A stretch of 64,000 bases of DNA. Origin: Lentilactobacillus sunkii DSM 19904. Its GTDB lineage: Bacteria; Bacillota; Bacilli; Lactobacillales; Lactobacillaceae. The stretch covers positions 310,001 through 374,000 of the forward strand of contig NZ_AZEA01000001.1 in the NCBI RefSeq assembly GCF_001435575.1, written 5' to 3'. Every line of letters starts with the position of its first letter. Position 1 is the first letter of the stretch. This document shows positions 7,732 to 16,925 of the stretch, piece after piece. The notes beneath the pieces were generated by a model. It was not told the DNA's origin. It was given only the letters and a program-made list of their open reading frames with translations, and did not search any database. The position numbers were made by a program, and so were the translations under genes.

Positions 7732-10323
7732 CTATTTTGTTTGATTCGCATTCATAACAAACCAGAGAGCTTTTGAAAACCCGGCCGGCTTCTTGTTTCG
7801 CGGCTGGTTAACAACCAAGATGATTTGAAGAACCGCATACAACAACCCGCTGCGTCGGTAGTATGCAATATACTTTGATTCCCACTTATCGACATATTTA
7901 TCTTTATAGGAACGCAAGCCTTCAAAACTGTACAACTTGTAGCCATATTGATAAATCAAATGAACAATCCGTTCCTGAGTAAAACTGAACCGGGAAGTCC
8001 CAACATTGGAGAACGGTGACATGCCGAGATCAAAGTATTGATAGCCTTTGTCATGAGCCACCCGATACAAATTAATCAAAATACCATCCATGATCCCTGA
8101 TGGTGCGTCAGATGAGGAACGCATCAAATCAATCGAAGTCGTTATCTTATTCCCATCAGGCATCAAGTTGGCGAATGCCACAATCTTCCCACTGTCGTCT
8201 TTCATAATGGCAATTGGGGCCTGCTGGAGATAATACTCGTCAAAAAATCCTAGCGAGAACCCCTTCTCGGCCTTGTTGTTCAGCCATTCATCCGATATCC
8301 TTTTTAACTTAGCTATTAAGTCACCGGAGAATGGCGGCTGAAGGATTTCAAACTGATACCCTTCACGATCAAATTTATGCATCAAGGCTCGTTCACCGCG
8401 ATGCCGCTTCCCGCTTAGTGTAAACTCGTTCAAATCAACCAAGCCATCCTCACCGGTTTTAATAAAATCAAATCCGGTTTCATGCAGGCTCATCGTTAAT
8501 GCTTCATTGATTTCATAGAAAACCAATTTCAGATCTGACTTATCGGCTTCCTTTACAAAATCTTCGATAGCATCAGAGAATTTATCTTTGTTGCCAATGG
8601 GTTCTCCCATAATCACGAGTTTATCGGCAATCTGTTGATACATAAAAAAGACTTGATCAACATGATCCTCAATGTAAAAGTAAATTTGTTTATCACGAAG
8701 AAACGCCAAATGGCTGTCTTCATTACCGCCAAAACGATCGATGACTGACCGCACCCTATCGGCGTCAAATCGCTGTGTAAGCCATTCTGGTCTACCAGCG
8801 GTGAGATAGGCATTAATGCCAACAAGGACTATTAAGGCGATAATCAGGCCCACAAATCCGACCAACCAGGCACCAGCCGACGGAAATAGGTACGCTTTAT
8901 CAAAATGAAGTGGCGTTTTTTTGTTGGCAGCAATCCCAATTAATGTGTAAATTGTAAAAGTCACGATAAAAATCGAACTGTTGAATAACAAAACTCCCCA
9001 AGAATTGGCCATTCGTTCTCGATAAAGCACAGTTCTTGAAAGCCATAACGTGATCAGAATGATCACGAAGAGCAACACCATTCGCCAAGTAAATGCTTCA
9101 TTAAACCAAGTGTTGAAAATTGAAACAATCAGCACAAAAACTGTCGGTCCGTAAGCTCGTTTGTTTCGTGTCCAAATCCCGCTGGCCAAGCCAATCAGTA
9201 AGAATGCCACGACAATATTCATAATATGGCTAACAAAGAATATCGAATATGGGATCAATTTGACGTAGAGCTTGTTCACAACCACAACGTTAGGAACCGT
9301 TGCAAAGAGTAACATCATGATTCCAGAGAAATACATAAATGCGGTGAGAAAAGTTTGAGCAATTCGTTGAATTAATAATCTCGGTAAATCATCCAGAAAA
9401 GCATTCAGTTTGCTCCCGGTGTCATGTACGAATAATCCGGTCCCAACAATAAATGGCAATAAATAATAAAACAGCCGGTATAACAGAATCCAAACTAAAG
9501 CGTCACTCCGAGCCACACCGATAAATCCCAAACCGATAATGACGAAAATATCAAAGGATCCTAGCCCGCCGGGAATCATCGAAACGACCCCGGCTACGTT
9601 GGCAACAACAAAAATTGGGACAACCATTCTTAAATCAATCGGAAGATTCATCAAATGACCGATTAGGATAAAGAACCCCAGTGCGCTCCCCCACTCAAGA
9701 AATGACCCTGCAGTCATCACCAACTCCTGCTTAGTCGTCAAATCACTAAAAAATTGGGAGTTGGTTACCTTGGTAAAAATCATCACGCCAGGAAAATAGA
9801 GGGCGCCACCCAAAAGCCAAATCCAGTAATGGGCAAAGGGTGTCCCAATTCCGAACCCGAAAATCATAATCAATGCCACTAAACACAATAAGGAAAGTCC
9901 GGAAATTAAAAATAAAGCAACTTTTGAAATTGCATAAAGAATTTGTTTCCTTGTGGCATCTTTGCCATAAAAATGAGCCCTAAGACTGGCACCAAGCAGG
10001 CCACCAAAACCCAATAAATTGGTGAAGGTATTGACTACCCAGCCACTACGTACTATGTACATTGGCGAAAATTTAGTCGGCAAAAACTGAACAATGGAAT
10101 AATCGTAAACAAGCATCGGTAGGATTGAAATGAATCCTACTACCAGCATAATTAACAAAGCACTTTTACTTTGACTGGCTAATACAGATTTGAATTGATC
10201 TCCATTCACTTCACGAATGATCTTGGCCAGCTGTCGAACAACAAAGATTAAGACTGAAAAAACAAAGATGAGCTTAATCATGGTCATGCGTTTATCTATA
10301 AAATCTCGGATTCTTTTAATCAT
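7732..10323 (-). CDS. mprF: Bifunctional phosphatidylglycerol aminoacyltransferase/flippase MprF
   Basis: Adds an amino acid (usually lysine) from aminoacyl-tRNA to phosphatidylglycerol and flips the product outward, making the membrane less anionic and more resistant to cationic peptides. Residues about 1-530 are hydrophobic with many membrane segments (flippase plus linker); about 540-863 form the cytosolic DUF2156 GNAT-like synthase domain (for example LDLNEFTLSGKRHRGERALMH region). The frame is open upstream, but the chosen ATG at 10323 has GGTGG before it and a good promoter at 10366-10394 lies between it and the earlier possible starts, so the longer form would not be fully transcribed. 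It is a single-gene unit. Confidence 0.93.
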   Translation of the reverse strand: MIKRIRDFIDKRMTMIKLIFVFSVLIFVVRQLAKIIREVNGDQFKSVLASQSKSALLIMLVVGFISILPMLVYDYSIVQFLPTKFSPMYIVRSGWVVNTFTNLLGFGGLLGASLRAHFYGKDATRKQILYAISKVALFLISGLSLLCLVALIMIFGFGIGTPFAHYWIWLLGGALYFPGVMIFTKVTNSQFFSDLTTKQELVMTAGSFLEWGSALGFFILIGHLMNLPIDLRMVVPIFVVANVAGVVSMIPGGLGSFDIFVIIGLGFIGVARSDALVWILLYRLFYYLLPFIVGTGLFVHDTGSKLNAFLDDLPRLLIQRIAQTFLTAFMYFSGIMMLLFATVPNVVVVNKLYVKLIPYSIFFVSHIMNIVVAFLLIGLASGIWTRNKRAYGPTVFVLIVSIFNTWFNEAFTWRMVLLFVIILITLWLSRTVLYRERMANSWGVLLFNSSIFIVTFTIYTLIGIAANKKTPLHFDKAYLFPSAGAWLVGFVGLIIALIVLVGINAYLTAGRPEWLTQRFDADRVRSVIDRFGGNEDSHLAFLRDKQIYFYIEDHVDQVFFMYQQIADKLVIMGEPIGNKDKFSDAIEDFVKEADKSDLKLVFYEINEALTMSLHETGFDFIKTGEDGLVDLNEFTLSGKRHRGERALMHKFDREGYQFEILQPPFSGDLIAKLKRISDEWLNNKAEKGFSLGFFDEYYLQQAPIAIMKDDSGKIVAFANLMPDGNKITTSIDLMRSSSDAPSGIMDGILINLYRVAHDKGYQYFDLGMSPFSNVGTSRFSFTQERIVHLIYQYGYKLYSFEGLRSYKDKYVDKWESKYIAYYRRSGLLYAVLQIILVVNQPRNKKPAGFSKALWFVMNANQTK

Positions 10324-10365
10324 CGTTCCACCATCGTTTCGTATCAAATATGTCACTCTCGTACT

Positions 10366-10394
10366 ATTATGCCAATTAATTGAGAAGTGTACAA
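10366..10394 (-). promoter_or_regulatory. Promoter of mprF
   Basis: TTGTAC (10389-10394) and CATAAT (10366-10371) are separated by 17 bases on the minus strand, about 45 bases before the mprF start codon. Confidence 0.75.
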
Positions 10395-10403
10395 CCAACC
10401 TGC

Positions 10404-10447
10404 ACAAAAAAAGCCGTGCATCGACATATGCCGATACACAGCTTTTT
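10404..10447 (-). terminator. Intrinsic terminator of the rplJL operon
   Basis: Minus strand: AAAAGC-TGTG-ATCG pairs with TCGAT-GCACGGCTTTT around GCATATG, followed by an uninterrupted run of seven T. It lies downstream of rplL. Confidence 0.88.
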
Positions 10448-10471
10448 GGAATGTTATCTGTAATTTTAAAA

Positions 10472-10837
10472 TTACTTCAAAGTAACAGTTCCACCAACTG
10501 CTTCAAGTTGTTCCTTGATCTTGTTGGCTTCGTCTTCTGAAGCGCCTTCCTTGATGATTGATGGAACCTTATCAACAAGTCCTTTAGCGTCCTTCAAACC
10601 AAGACCGGTGATGTCACGGATAGCCTTGATGGCTTTAACCTTTTGGTCACCAGATTCAGTTAATTCAACATCGTATGAATCCTTGGCAGCACCGTCGCCA
10701 CCAGCAGCACCTGCAGCAGCAACTGGTGCAGCTGCTGAAACGCCGAATTCGTCTTCAATTGACTTAACCAGGTCGTTAAGGTCAGAAATTGAAGCATCTT
10801 TTAATTGGTCAATAATATTATCTTTATCAAAAGCCAT
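10472..10837 (-). CDS. rplL: 50S ribosomal protein L7/L12
   Basis: Stalk protein that recruits and activates translation GTPases. The 121 residues comprise an N-terminal dimerisation part ([14 protein letters not shown]), an Ala/Gly-rich flexible hinge (about 37-52) and the conserved C-terminal globular domain ([20 protein letters not shown]). The ATG at 10837 is chosen over an in-frame ATG five codons upstream because AGGAGG overlaps the earlier codon and is ideally spaced for this one. It is the last gene of rplJ-rplL, followed by a strong terminator. Confidence 0.97.
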   Translation of the reverse strand: MAFDKDNIIDQLKDASISDLNDLVKSIEDEFGVSAAAPVAAAGAAGGDGAAKDSYDVELTESGDQKVKAIKAIRDITGLGLKDAKGLVDKVPSIIKEGASEDEANKIKEQLEAVGGTVTLK

Positions 10838-10876
10838 TATATTTTCCTCCATTAATTGGAATTTATTTAGTTCTGA

Positions 10877-11389
10877 TTAGGCAGCGTCGCCATCATCAGA
10901 TTGTTTCTTATCAGCAATAGCTTTAACACCATATGCAAAGTTACGTACAGGTGCTTGAAGAATGTTAGCAAGAGTAGATAACAATTCTTCACGGCTAGGC
11001 AATGCAGCATAGGCAGTAATTTCATCAAGACTGGCAACTTCACCATCGATAACGCCACCCTTAAGCTTAAGTTTGTCGTTGGTCTTTGCAAAGTTGTGGA
11101 CAATCTTAGGTCCTGCAACAGGATCTTCTGAAGAGAAGATAACAGCAGTTGGGCCGCTGAAAGTTGGTTTCAAATCTTCAAAGCCAGCATCAGTAGCAGC
11201 ACGATCCATTACCTTGTTCTTGATAACTTCCATCTTAACGCCTTCATCACGTAATTGCTTACGTAAGTCAGTAACTTCGGCAACAGTTAAGCCACGATAG
11301 TTAATAATCACGATAGATGAAGCATTTTTCAATTCTTCAGTAACAGATGCAACCTTTTTTGCTTTTACAGCAACAGCTTGTTCACTCAC
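10877..11389 (-). CDS. rplJ: 50S ribosomal protein L10
   Basis: Base of the ribosomal stalk, binding 23S rRNA and L12 dimers. 170 residues, with the family pattern SSIVIINYRGLTVAEVTDLR near residue 30 and NKVMDRAA near 60. The GTG at 11389 is preferred over an in-frame GTG three codons earlier: GGGAGG runs straight into the earlier GTG but is eight bases from this one. The gene is preceded by the L10 leader, through which the L10-L12 complex represses its own synthesis. Confidence 0.97.
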   Translation of the reverse strand: MSEQAVAVKAKKVASVTEELKNASSIVIINYRGLTVAEVTDLRKQLRDEGVKMEVIKNKVMDRAATDAGFEDLKPTFSGPTAVIFSSEDPVAGPKIVHNFAKTNDKLKLKGGVIDGEVASLDEITAYAALPSREELLSTLANILQAPVRNFAYGVKAIADKKQSDDGDAA

Positions 11390-11424
11390 GAATTTCACCT
11401 CCCAAAAATATTTGTTGGGACTTA

Positions 11425-11540
11425 ATAAAAAATCCCTATGCCCACCCAGACATAGGAAAAAAGTAAGATTACTTTCCTCGGCAGGATATTAAGGCATGGA
11501 AGCCACCTGAGTCTTAGGCGAATATATCAGCAACTAACAG
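11425..11540 (-). ncRNA. L10 leader (autoregulatory 5' UTR of rplJL) with attenuator terminator
   Basis: The untranslated leader of rplJ holds the conserved Firmicutes L10-leader segment, including GGTGGCTTCC and TTAATATCCTGCCGAGG (about 11475-11510). A terminator hairpin follows at 11435-11456 (CCTATG/CATAGG) with a GATTTTTT tail. Binding of L10(L12)4 to the leader is known to promote termination in this family. Confidence 0.85.
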
Positions 11541-11568
11541 TCTATCACACGAAGTGATTAACCGTCAA
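11541..11568 (-). promoter_or_regulatory. Probable promoter of rplJL
   Basis: TTGACG (11563-11568) and GATAGA (11541-11546) are 16 bases apart on the minus strand, directly ahead of the L10 leader. The -35 is good and the -10 is weak. Confidence 0.5.
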
Positions 11569-11598
11569 TCAGGGATTTTTTATTTAAATCAAAACGAT

Positions 11599-12306
11599 TT
11601 ATGCATCAAGGCTTGCAAATGAATCAAGATCAACTTTGACGCCAGGGCCAAATGTAGTTGAAATTGAAACATTGTTAACGTAAACGCCACGAACAGATGC
11701 TGGACGAGCCTTTACAATAACATCCTCAATTGTCTTTAAGTTACCGACAAGTTTGTCGGTATCGAATGAAACTTTACCAACGGGAACAGCAACGTTACCA
11801 TCACGGTCAGTCCGGTAAGTAACCTTACCAGCTTTTGATTCTTGGACTGCTTTGGCAACATCCATCGTAACAGTTCCAGTCTTAGGGTTTGGCATCAAAC
11901 CTTTAGGTCCAAGAACACGACCTAAACGTCCAACTTGAGCCATCATATCAGGTGTTGCAATGGCAACATCGAAGTCAAGCCAGCCACCCTGAATCTTTTG
12001 AACCAAGTCAGCTTCACCGACAAAGTCTGCACCAGCGTCTTGCGCTGCTTTAGCATTGTCACCTTTTGCAAATACGACAACGGTTTGTTCCTTACCAGTT
12101 CCATTAGGTAAGACAACGGCACCACGTAATTGCTGATCAGCCTGCTTAGTATCAACATTTAATTTAAACACAATTTCAACAGTTGAGTCGAATTTTGCAA
12201 AATCAATATCTTTAATCAATTCAACAGCGTCTTTGATTGGGTATGCTTTTTCAGCGTCTACCTTTTCAACAGCTGCCTTGTAGTTTTTACCTCTTTTACG
12301 AGCCAT
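11599..12306 (-). CDS. rplA: 50S ribosomal protein L1
   Basis: 235-residue protein of the mobile L1 stalk, which helps eject E-site tRNA and can repress its own mRNA. The family signature is seen in [19 protein letters not shown] and in [19 protein letters not shown] (about residue 130). The ATG at 12306 gives [12 protein letters not shown], the usual L1 N-terminus, with AGGAGG upstream; the frame is open for 23 more codons but those lack a ribosome-binding site. It follows rplK. Confidence 0.97.
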   Translation of the reverse strand: MARKRGKNYKAAVEKVDAEKAYPIKDAVELIKDIDFAKFDSTVEIVFKLNVDTKQADQQLRGAVVLPNGTGKEQTVVVFAKGDNAKAAQDAGADFVGEADLVQKIQGGWLDFDVAIATPDMMAQVGRLGRVLGPKGLMPNPKTGTVTMDVAKAVQESKAGKVTYRTDRDGNVAVPVGKVSFDTDKLVGNLKTIEDVIVKARPASVRGVYVNNVSISTTFGPGVKVDLDSFASLDA

Positions 12307-12326
12307 GTGTGTTTTCCTCCTTGCTT

Positions 12327-12354
12327 TGTGGTTATAACGGATTAACCTCCCACG
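12327..12354 (-). promoter_or_regulatory. Hairpin motif between rplK and rplA (possible L1-binding mRNA element)
   Basis: The minus strand reads CGTGGGAGG (12346-12354) and, shortly after, ACCACA (12327-12332), able to form a GTGG/CCAC stem before the rplA ribosome-binding site. The same arrangement occurs in the rplK leader (12854-12891), suggesting a shared regulatory element. Confidence 0.4.
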
Positions 12355-12405
12355 CGATGTGAAACAGTGCATCATCGTTGAAAGTACTGGTATAGCTGGA
12401 TTGAA

Positions 12406-12831
12406 CTATCCTTCGACAGTAAAGCCCATGCTGCGTGCAGTACCTTCAACCATGCGCATTGCTGCTTCAACATCAGCTGCGTTTAGGTCTTTCATTTTAG
12501 TTTCGGCAATTTCTTTAACTTGGTCTTTGGTAACAGTTGCAACCTTGTTAGTATTTGGTTCGCCGGAACCCTTTTGAACACCAGCAGCTTTCTTGAGTAA
12601 CACAGCAGCAGGTGGAGTCTTGGTGATGAAGTCGAATGAACGATCTTCATACACAGTGATAACTACAGGAATAATCATCCCTGCCTGATCGGCAGTACGT
12701 GCATTAAATTCCTTAGTGAATCCCATGATGTTGATACCTGCTTGACCTAATGCAGGACCAACTGGAGGGGCAGGTGTTGCTTTGCCCGCTGGAATTTGCA
12801 ATTTAACAATATTCGCTACTTTTTTAGCCAC
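12406..12831 (-). CDS. rplK: 50S ribosomal protein L11
   Basis: 141-residue protein of the GTPase-associated centre, also needed for stringent-response RelA activation. The N-terminus shows the proline-rich switch [26 protein letters not shown]; the C-terminal RNA-binding domain carries [15 protein letters not shown]. Length is standard. AGGAGG precedes the ATG, and an extended -10 promoter lies at 12917. Confidence 0.98.
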   Translation of the reverse strand: MAKKVANIVKLQIPAGKATPAPPVGPALGQAGINIMGFTKEFNARTADQAGMIIPVVITVYEDRSFDFITKTPPAAVLLKKAAGVQKGSGEPNTNKVATVTKDQVKEIAETKMKDLNAADVEAAMRMVEGTARSMGFTVEG

Positions 12832-12853
12832 GAGACATAACCTCCTTAAGTCC

Positions 12854-12891
12854 GTGTGTGGTAAATGGAGATCAAAATTTCTCCTCCCACG
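12854..12891 (-). promoter_or_regulatory. Hairpin motif in the rplK leader (possible L1-binding mRNA element)
   Basis: The rplK untranslated leader contains CGTGGGAGG (12883-12891), a GGAG..CTCC mini-stem, and ACCACAC about 30 bases later, followed by AAGGAGG. This repeats the motif order seen between rplK and rplA. A separate stem GGTATG/CATACC lies just upstream. Confidence 0.4.
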
Positions 12892-12916
12892 TTGGTATGC
12901 TTAAACATACCATACT

Positions 12917-12945
12917 AATATAACATAAACCCTTTCGTTCAACAA
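12917..12945 (-). promoter_or_regulatory. Promoter of rplKA
   Basis: Extended -10 TGT-TATATT (12917-12925) with a weak TTGTTG 17 bases upstream (12940-12945) on the minus strand, about 85 bases before rplK. Confidence 0.6.
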
Positions 12946-12951
12946 CCTAAA

Positions 12952-13800
12952 TTATATATTCCAAATAAACTTTGCAATATTTTCATCCACAATCGCGTTT
13001 TCATGCAAAAGCCGATGGGTCGCCCGCTTACCGCGAATGAGAATTTCGTGATATTGGGTTGCTGGGTCGTGAAGCAGATATCTAAGGGAAAACGCGCTGT
13101 TTACCGATACTTCTCCATCATCCTGTTGACTATTACTGATTCTACCGGCGATATTCAGGACTTTGATGTCTTTTGGAATTTCGAATATCTGTTTGGAAAG
13201 CTCTCGATAAATCGGCATTCGTTTCGTGGGACCTTTGGGACTCAATGGGTAAGCATCAACCTTATCAGTACTCTTGGCAATTTCAGAATCATTAAACGGA
13301 CCCGCAATCGTCACAACACGTTTGACTGCAACTGCGCTCTGCCTGATCTGATGAGTTAGGAACCAAAAGATCGTGATACAGCCCATCGAATGGCCGACCA
13401 AATTAACCTGTTCAACTCCATAACGGGTATGAAGCAGGGCACAGATTGCCATTACCCACTCTGCCTGTTCCTGAGGCCTGGATGACTTTTTTGCAAACAA
13501 CACCTGAATCAGCGGTTTGGATTTACTCAGCGTTCCCAAGACTTGAATTCTACCATGGCGATCGACTTTGACCACCATCGACTTGTGAGCACCGTATCGA
13601 TGAGCAAGCCGGTTCAACAACCGACCGAATGATAATCGATTACCAAAGTATCCTGGAATGAATAGCGTTGGTATCCCTTCCAGCTGATTAAGTGGATCTT
13701 CTCTGGTACCTCTTGTTTTGGGTTTTCCAAATCTGATAATCTTGATGACTGCAAATATCAAAGCAGCCAACACCATTAAAGAACCAGCCATCCGTACCAT
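12952..13800 (-). CDS. Alpha/beta hydrolase, DUF915-like, membrane-anchored
   Basis: 282-residue serine hydrolase; the substrate is unknown. A hydrophobic segment at residues about 4-24 looks like an uncleaved signal anchor. The oxyanion region IPTLFIPGYFGN follows at about 46, and the nucleophile elbow LVGHSMGC near residue 140 supplies the catalytic Ser. A late His (ATHRLLHEN) and an Asp are present. The pattern fits the DUF915 lipase/esterase-like family of lactobacilli. The ATG at 13800 has AGGTGG five bases upstream and is preferred over a GTG three codons earlier. It lies between nusG (19 bases upstream) and the rplK promoter, inside the transcription/ribosome block. Confidence 0.75.
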   Translation of the reverse strand: MVRMAGSLMVLAALIFAVIKIIRFGKPKTRGTREDPLNQLEGIPTLFIPGYFGNRLSFGRLLNRLAHRYGAHKSMVVKVDRHGRIQVLGTLSKSKPLIQVLFAKKSSRPQEQAEWVMAICALLHTRYGVEQVNLVGHSMGCITIFWFLTHQIRQSAVAVKRVVTIAGPFNDSEIAKSTDKVDAYPLSPKGPTKRMPIYRELSKQIFEIPKDIKVLNIAGRISNSQQDDGEVSVNSAFSLRYLLHDPATQYHEILIRGKRATHRLLHENAIVDENIAKFIWNI

Positions 13801-13819
13801 CGCAGCCACCTACTTTAAA

Positions 13820-14368
13820 TTAAAGGGCAGTATCAATCTGGTTAAAGTCAAGGTCGGTACTGGTTTCACGGCCAAACATCTCAATATTAACTTTCAGTCG
13901 TTGCTTCTCGTTATCGACCTCAGTCACTTTGCCATCAAGACCGGTAAAGGCGCCATCAACAATTTTGACAGTGTCGCCGATGCTGACATCCAAGTCTTCA
14001 TGACGTGAGCTCATGCCGATCCGTTTCAATACCAAGTCAACTTCATCTGGCAAAAGCGGCGTTGGCTTGCTGCCTTGGCCATGGGAACCAACGAATCCGG
14101 TTACCCCGGGAGTATTTCGAACGATGTACCAAGCTTGGTCGGTCATAATCATTTCAACTAGAACATAGCCGGGAAATGTCTTGTCCATTTTGACTTTGTC
14201 CTTACCGTTCTTAACTTCATGTTCCTCTTGTTCCGGAACAACCGTTCTGAAGATGTAATCCTGCATCCCCATTGATTCCTTCCGGCTGTCAAGGTTCATC
14301 TTAACCTTATTCTCATATCCGGAATAAGTATGCAATACGTACCATTGTTTTTCTGCTGACTCGACCAT
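13820..14368 (-). CDS. nusG: Transcription termination/antitermination factor NusG
   Basis: 182-residue elongation factor that binds RNA polymerase. The NGN domain begins EKQWYVLHTYSGYENKVK; the C-terminal KOW domain has GDTVKIVDGAFTGLDGKV (about residue 130). It follows secE as usual in Firmicutes, about 106 bases downstream, in the rpmG-secE-nusG group. Confidence 0.97.
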   Translation of the reverse strand: MVESAEKQWYVLHTYSGYENKVKMNLDSRKESMGMQDYIFRTVVPEQEEHEVKNGKDKVKMDKTFPGYVLVEMIMTDQAWYIVRNTPGVTGFVGSHGQGSKPTPLLPDEVDLVLKRIGMSSRHEDLDVSIGDTVKIVDGAFTGLDGKVTEVDNEKQRLKVNIEMFGRETSTDLDFNQIDTAL

Positions 14369-14474
14369 GTTTTCTGCTCCTTCGTAAAATCATCTAAAAT
14401 GAGTTCAAATAAAAAAACCTGACACTTTTCGCAGGTTTCAACAACTTAACTATATCAAAGTTTTGCCAAAATGG

Positions 14475-14651
14475 CTATGCAAGAAATTGCAATGCCCATT
14501 GAACGATCCAATCTACCAAGCCTAAAAAGATGGCCATGATAATTGAAGTACCAATAACGGTACTGGTATCAGTACGAGTCTGATTAACATCAGGCCACGT
14601 AACCATTTTCATTTCTTGAACAACCTTTTTGAAAAAATTAATTAATCGCAA
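14475..14651 (-). CDS. secE: Preprotein translocase subunit SecE (TTG start)
   Basis: Small essential subunit of the SecYEG channel. The 58-residue product begins LRLINFFKKVVQEMK and has the conserved MKMVTWPDVNQTRTDT amphipathic segment, then one membrane span (TSIIMAIFLGLVDWIVQWAL). The TTG start at 14651 has AAGGGG eight bases upstream. The gene is easy to miss because it lacks an ATG start; its place between rpmG and nusG is the usual one. Confidence 0.93.
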   Translation of the reverse strand: MRLINFFKKVVQEMKMVTWPDVNQTRTDTSTVIGTSIIMAIFLGLVDWIVQWALQFLA

Positions 14652-14675
14652 AATTTTATCCCCTTACATTTATGA

Positions 14676-14825
14676 TTAGCGAGTCTCTTTGTGCAAAGTA
14701 TATTTACCGCAATACTTGCAAAACTTATTAAGCTCCAGGCGTTTTGTTCGGTTGGGGTTGGCAGGAATCGTATAATTCCTTGAACCACAAACGGTACATG
14801 CCAGAGCAACTTTTCTTTGTGCCAT
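14676..14825 (-). CDS. rpmG: 50S ribosomal protein L33
   Basis: 49-residue ribosomal protein with two cysteine pairs, CTVC (about residue 10) and CKYC (about 36), so it is the zinc-binding (C+) form. The sequence [18 protein letters not shown] and [14 protein letters not shown] match L33. The start has AGGAGGTG seven bases upstream. secE starts 24 bases after its stop. Confidence 0.96.
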   Translation of the reverse strand: MAQRKVALACTVCGSRNYTIPANPNRTKRLELNKFCKYCGKYTLHKETR

Positions 14826-14876
14826 CGTGGCACCTCCTTACAAGCATAGTAATAATAGCATTCAAAAACAATTCAG

Positions 14877-15434
14877 TCAATTTATCCCGCCGTTAAACTT
14901 TCGACGACAGCGTTCAAACGCATTGATGATTCCCCGTTGTTCGCTGGGATCCAAATGTGTATACCCACTTTTCTTCAACATTAACCGAAATGCTTCTTTT
15001 TCAAGTGGCGAACAGCTGCTCATCAGTTCATGAAAAGCCTCAGCGACGATTGCCGAATCAATTGGACTACTCGCAGAATTGTCGGCAATCGTTGTCGAAT
15101 AAAGATTTTCATTGGCTTCAATTGACGTCAAAGGTTCGCAGGGAACTCTTTTCTTGGCGTTATTTACCCGGATCAAGTCAAATACTTGGTTTCTAAGATT
15201 AAAGCGGTAAAACGTCCCAAAATTCACTTTCCTGGCGCGCTCAAATCGACAGGCAGATCGGTATAAAACTATCCTGGCCTCTTGATCCAAGTCCTCTTTG
15301 TCATAACCGTTGATATAATACTGTCTTTTGAACTTTCGAACAATTGGATAGTACTTTTTGAACAGTTCGGTAAAAGCATCCTCGTCCCTGTCAGCAGTCC
15401 GCTGAACCAAATTGAATGTTTCGTCTGATATCAT
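14877..15434 (-). CDS. sigH: Sigma-70 family RNA polymerase sigma factor (SigH/ComX-like)
   Basis: 185-residue alternative sigma factor. Region 2 is visible as DEDAFTELFKKYYPIVRKFKRQYY and DKEDLDQEARIVLYRSACRFE; region 4-like helices follow (SPLEKEAFRLMLKKSGYTHLD). It has the size and the chromosomal position, between rae1 and rpmG, of SigH in Bacillus and its competence-related homologues in lactobacilli. The ribosome-binding site ATGAGGGGG is unusually G-rich. No promoter of clear quality is seen in the 143 bases before it. Confidence 0.85.
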   Translation of the reverse strand: MISDETFNLVQRTADRDEDAFTELFKKYYPIVRKFKRQYYINGYDKEDLDQEARIVLYRSACRFERARKVNFGTFYRFNLRNQVFDLIRVNNAKKRVPCEPLTSIEANENLYSTTIADNSASSPIDSAIVAEAFHELMSSCSPLEKEAFRLMLKKSGYTHLDPSEQRGIINAFERCRRKFNGGIN

Positions 15435-15577
15435 TGTGTTTCCCCCTCATGTTTTTTAATCAAAATAATTGATAAAAAAACATTAACGAAGAAACCCGGC
15501 TCCGACAAGACGAACCATTGTTCACCAGGTCATTATCACACCTATACCAATTTTAAAATATCAAAATAATGATATTT

Positions 15578-16111
15578 TTATTGATCGTCGTGCATCATTT
15601 TGTCCCGCAGCTTTTCCAACTCAAGCAATTGTTTGGCATCAAATGGTGTGTGCCTAAACACTTGCCCTTTATCGGTCATCTTACGAGCTTCTGTATCAAC
15701 TTCCTGCTTGGCCCGCTGAACATCACGCAAAAGTTCTCTGGCTGGAATTCTGAGCGCGCCAGCCGCAAAGATCGTCCATTGCTCGGCCTGATCACTTGTC
15801 GCAACGATCACCTGGGTGAAACGATTCTGTTTCTTGTGGGCCAAGGCTTCAATATAACTGTCAGCCGTCTGATCTTTACTTGTCCAAACAATTTCCATAT
15901 CAAACTTGCGAAAACTCTTGGAATTGCCAGGTACATACATTGCATCAAAAACAACAATCATATTGATGTCACGATACTTTTTATATTCAGATAATTCTGC
16001 CAAAAGCTGATCTCTAGCGTCTTCCAGTCGATTGGCCTGTTTGAGTTTATTCAGATGTGGCCAATTTCCAATCATGTTGTAAGCGTCGACTATTAGCAAG
16101 TCTTCTTTCAT
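15578..16111 (-). CDS. rae1: NYN-domain endoribonuclease (YacP/Rae1)
   Basis: 177-residue PIN-like nuclease. LLIVDAYNMIGNWP at the N-terminus and VVFDAMYVPG (about residue 55) carry the acidic catalytic residues, with VATSDQAEQW near 115. In Bacillus the homologue (Rae1) cuts mRNAs in a ribosome-dependent way. It sits in the conserved mrnC-rlmB-yacP order, 22 bases after rlmB. Confidence 0.88.
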   Translation of the reverse strand: MKEDLLIVDAYNMIGNWPHLNKLKQANRLEDARDQLLAELSEYKKYRDINMIVVFDAMYVPGNSKSFRKFDMEIVWTSKDQTADSYIEALAHKKQNRFTQVIVATSDQAEQWTIFAAGALRIPARELLRDVQRAKQEVDTEARKMTDKGQVFRHTPFDAKQLLELEKLRDKMMHDDQ

Positions 16112-16133
16112 TCTTTATCACCGACTTTTATTT

Positions 16134-16925
16134 TTATAGTGGATGTCGGGAATTGAAGCCTTGATAAATGAGGATGCTTGCAGCAACACTGGCATTCAAG
16201 CTCTGAATGTCCCCAACCATTGGAATAGTCAGCATTTCATCGACTTGTTTCTTGAGTAATGGCGAAATTCCCTTTCCCTCATTACCAATAATAACTGCAA
16301 CTGAACCCTTGGCATCCCAGCGACGATAGTCCGTTCCGGAAATATCCGTTCCAAATACCCACATGCCGCGGTCTTTCAATTCCTTAATGGTTGCCGACAA
16401 ATTGGTTACTCTGGCAACCGGCACTCTTTCAATTGCCCCGGCCGATGTTTTGGAAACTGTTGCTGTCAGTCCCACTGCTCGATGCTTGGGAATAATAATT
16501 CCAGTAACGCCGGCAGCATCCGCAGTCCGAATAATCGAGCCCAGATTATGGGGATCTTCAATATTATCGAGAATCACGAAAAATGGTTCAGCTTCCTGCT
16601 TCTTGGCATTAGCAAATAACTCATCAATCGTTGCATACTTAAATGCAGCGATAGACAAAACCACCCCTTGATGATTTTGATTATCAGAAAGTTTATCCAA
16701 CTTTTGCTTGGGAACTTTTGAAATGACCAGCCGCTTTTTATGCGCCAGCTTCATAATTTCGGAGATGATATTATCATCGTCCTTAATTCCTGACTGAATG
16801 AACAGCTTGTTAACCGGGTTTTCGCTCTTTAATGCTGCAACCACCGGATGGCGGCCGATCACAAATTCTTCGCTGTGATCATTATCATCATTCTGATGTG
16901 TTTGATTATGATTCTCATTCTTCAT
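16134..16925 (-). CDS. rlmB: 23S rRNA (guanosine-2'-O-)-methyltransferase RlmB
   Basis: SPOUT-family methyltransferase acting on 23S rRNA (G2251 in E. coli numbering). An acidic/Asn-His-rich leader of about 20 residues precedes the substrate-binding domain ([14 protein letters not shown]). The knot region has [33 protein letters not shown] and [14 protein letters not shown], the SAM-binding signatures. The ATG at 16925 is chosen; a GTG five codons upstream is also possible. Its 5' end overlaps the end of mrnC by 11 bases, so translation is coupled. Confidence 0.94.
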   Translation of the reverse strand: MKNENHNQTHQNDDNDHSEEFVIGRHPVVAALKSENPVNKLFIQSGIKDDDNIISEIMKLAHKKRLVISKVPKQKLDKLSDNQNHQGVVLSIAAFKYATIDELFANAKKQEAEPFFVILDNIEDPHNLGSIIRTADAAGVTGIIIPKHRAVGLTATVSKTSAGAIERVPVARVTNLSATIKELKDRGMWVFGTDISGTDYRRWDAKGSVAVIIGNEGKGISPLLKKQVDEMLTIPMVGDIQSLNASVAASILIYQGFNSRHPL

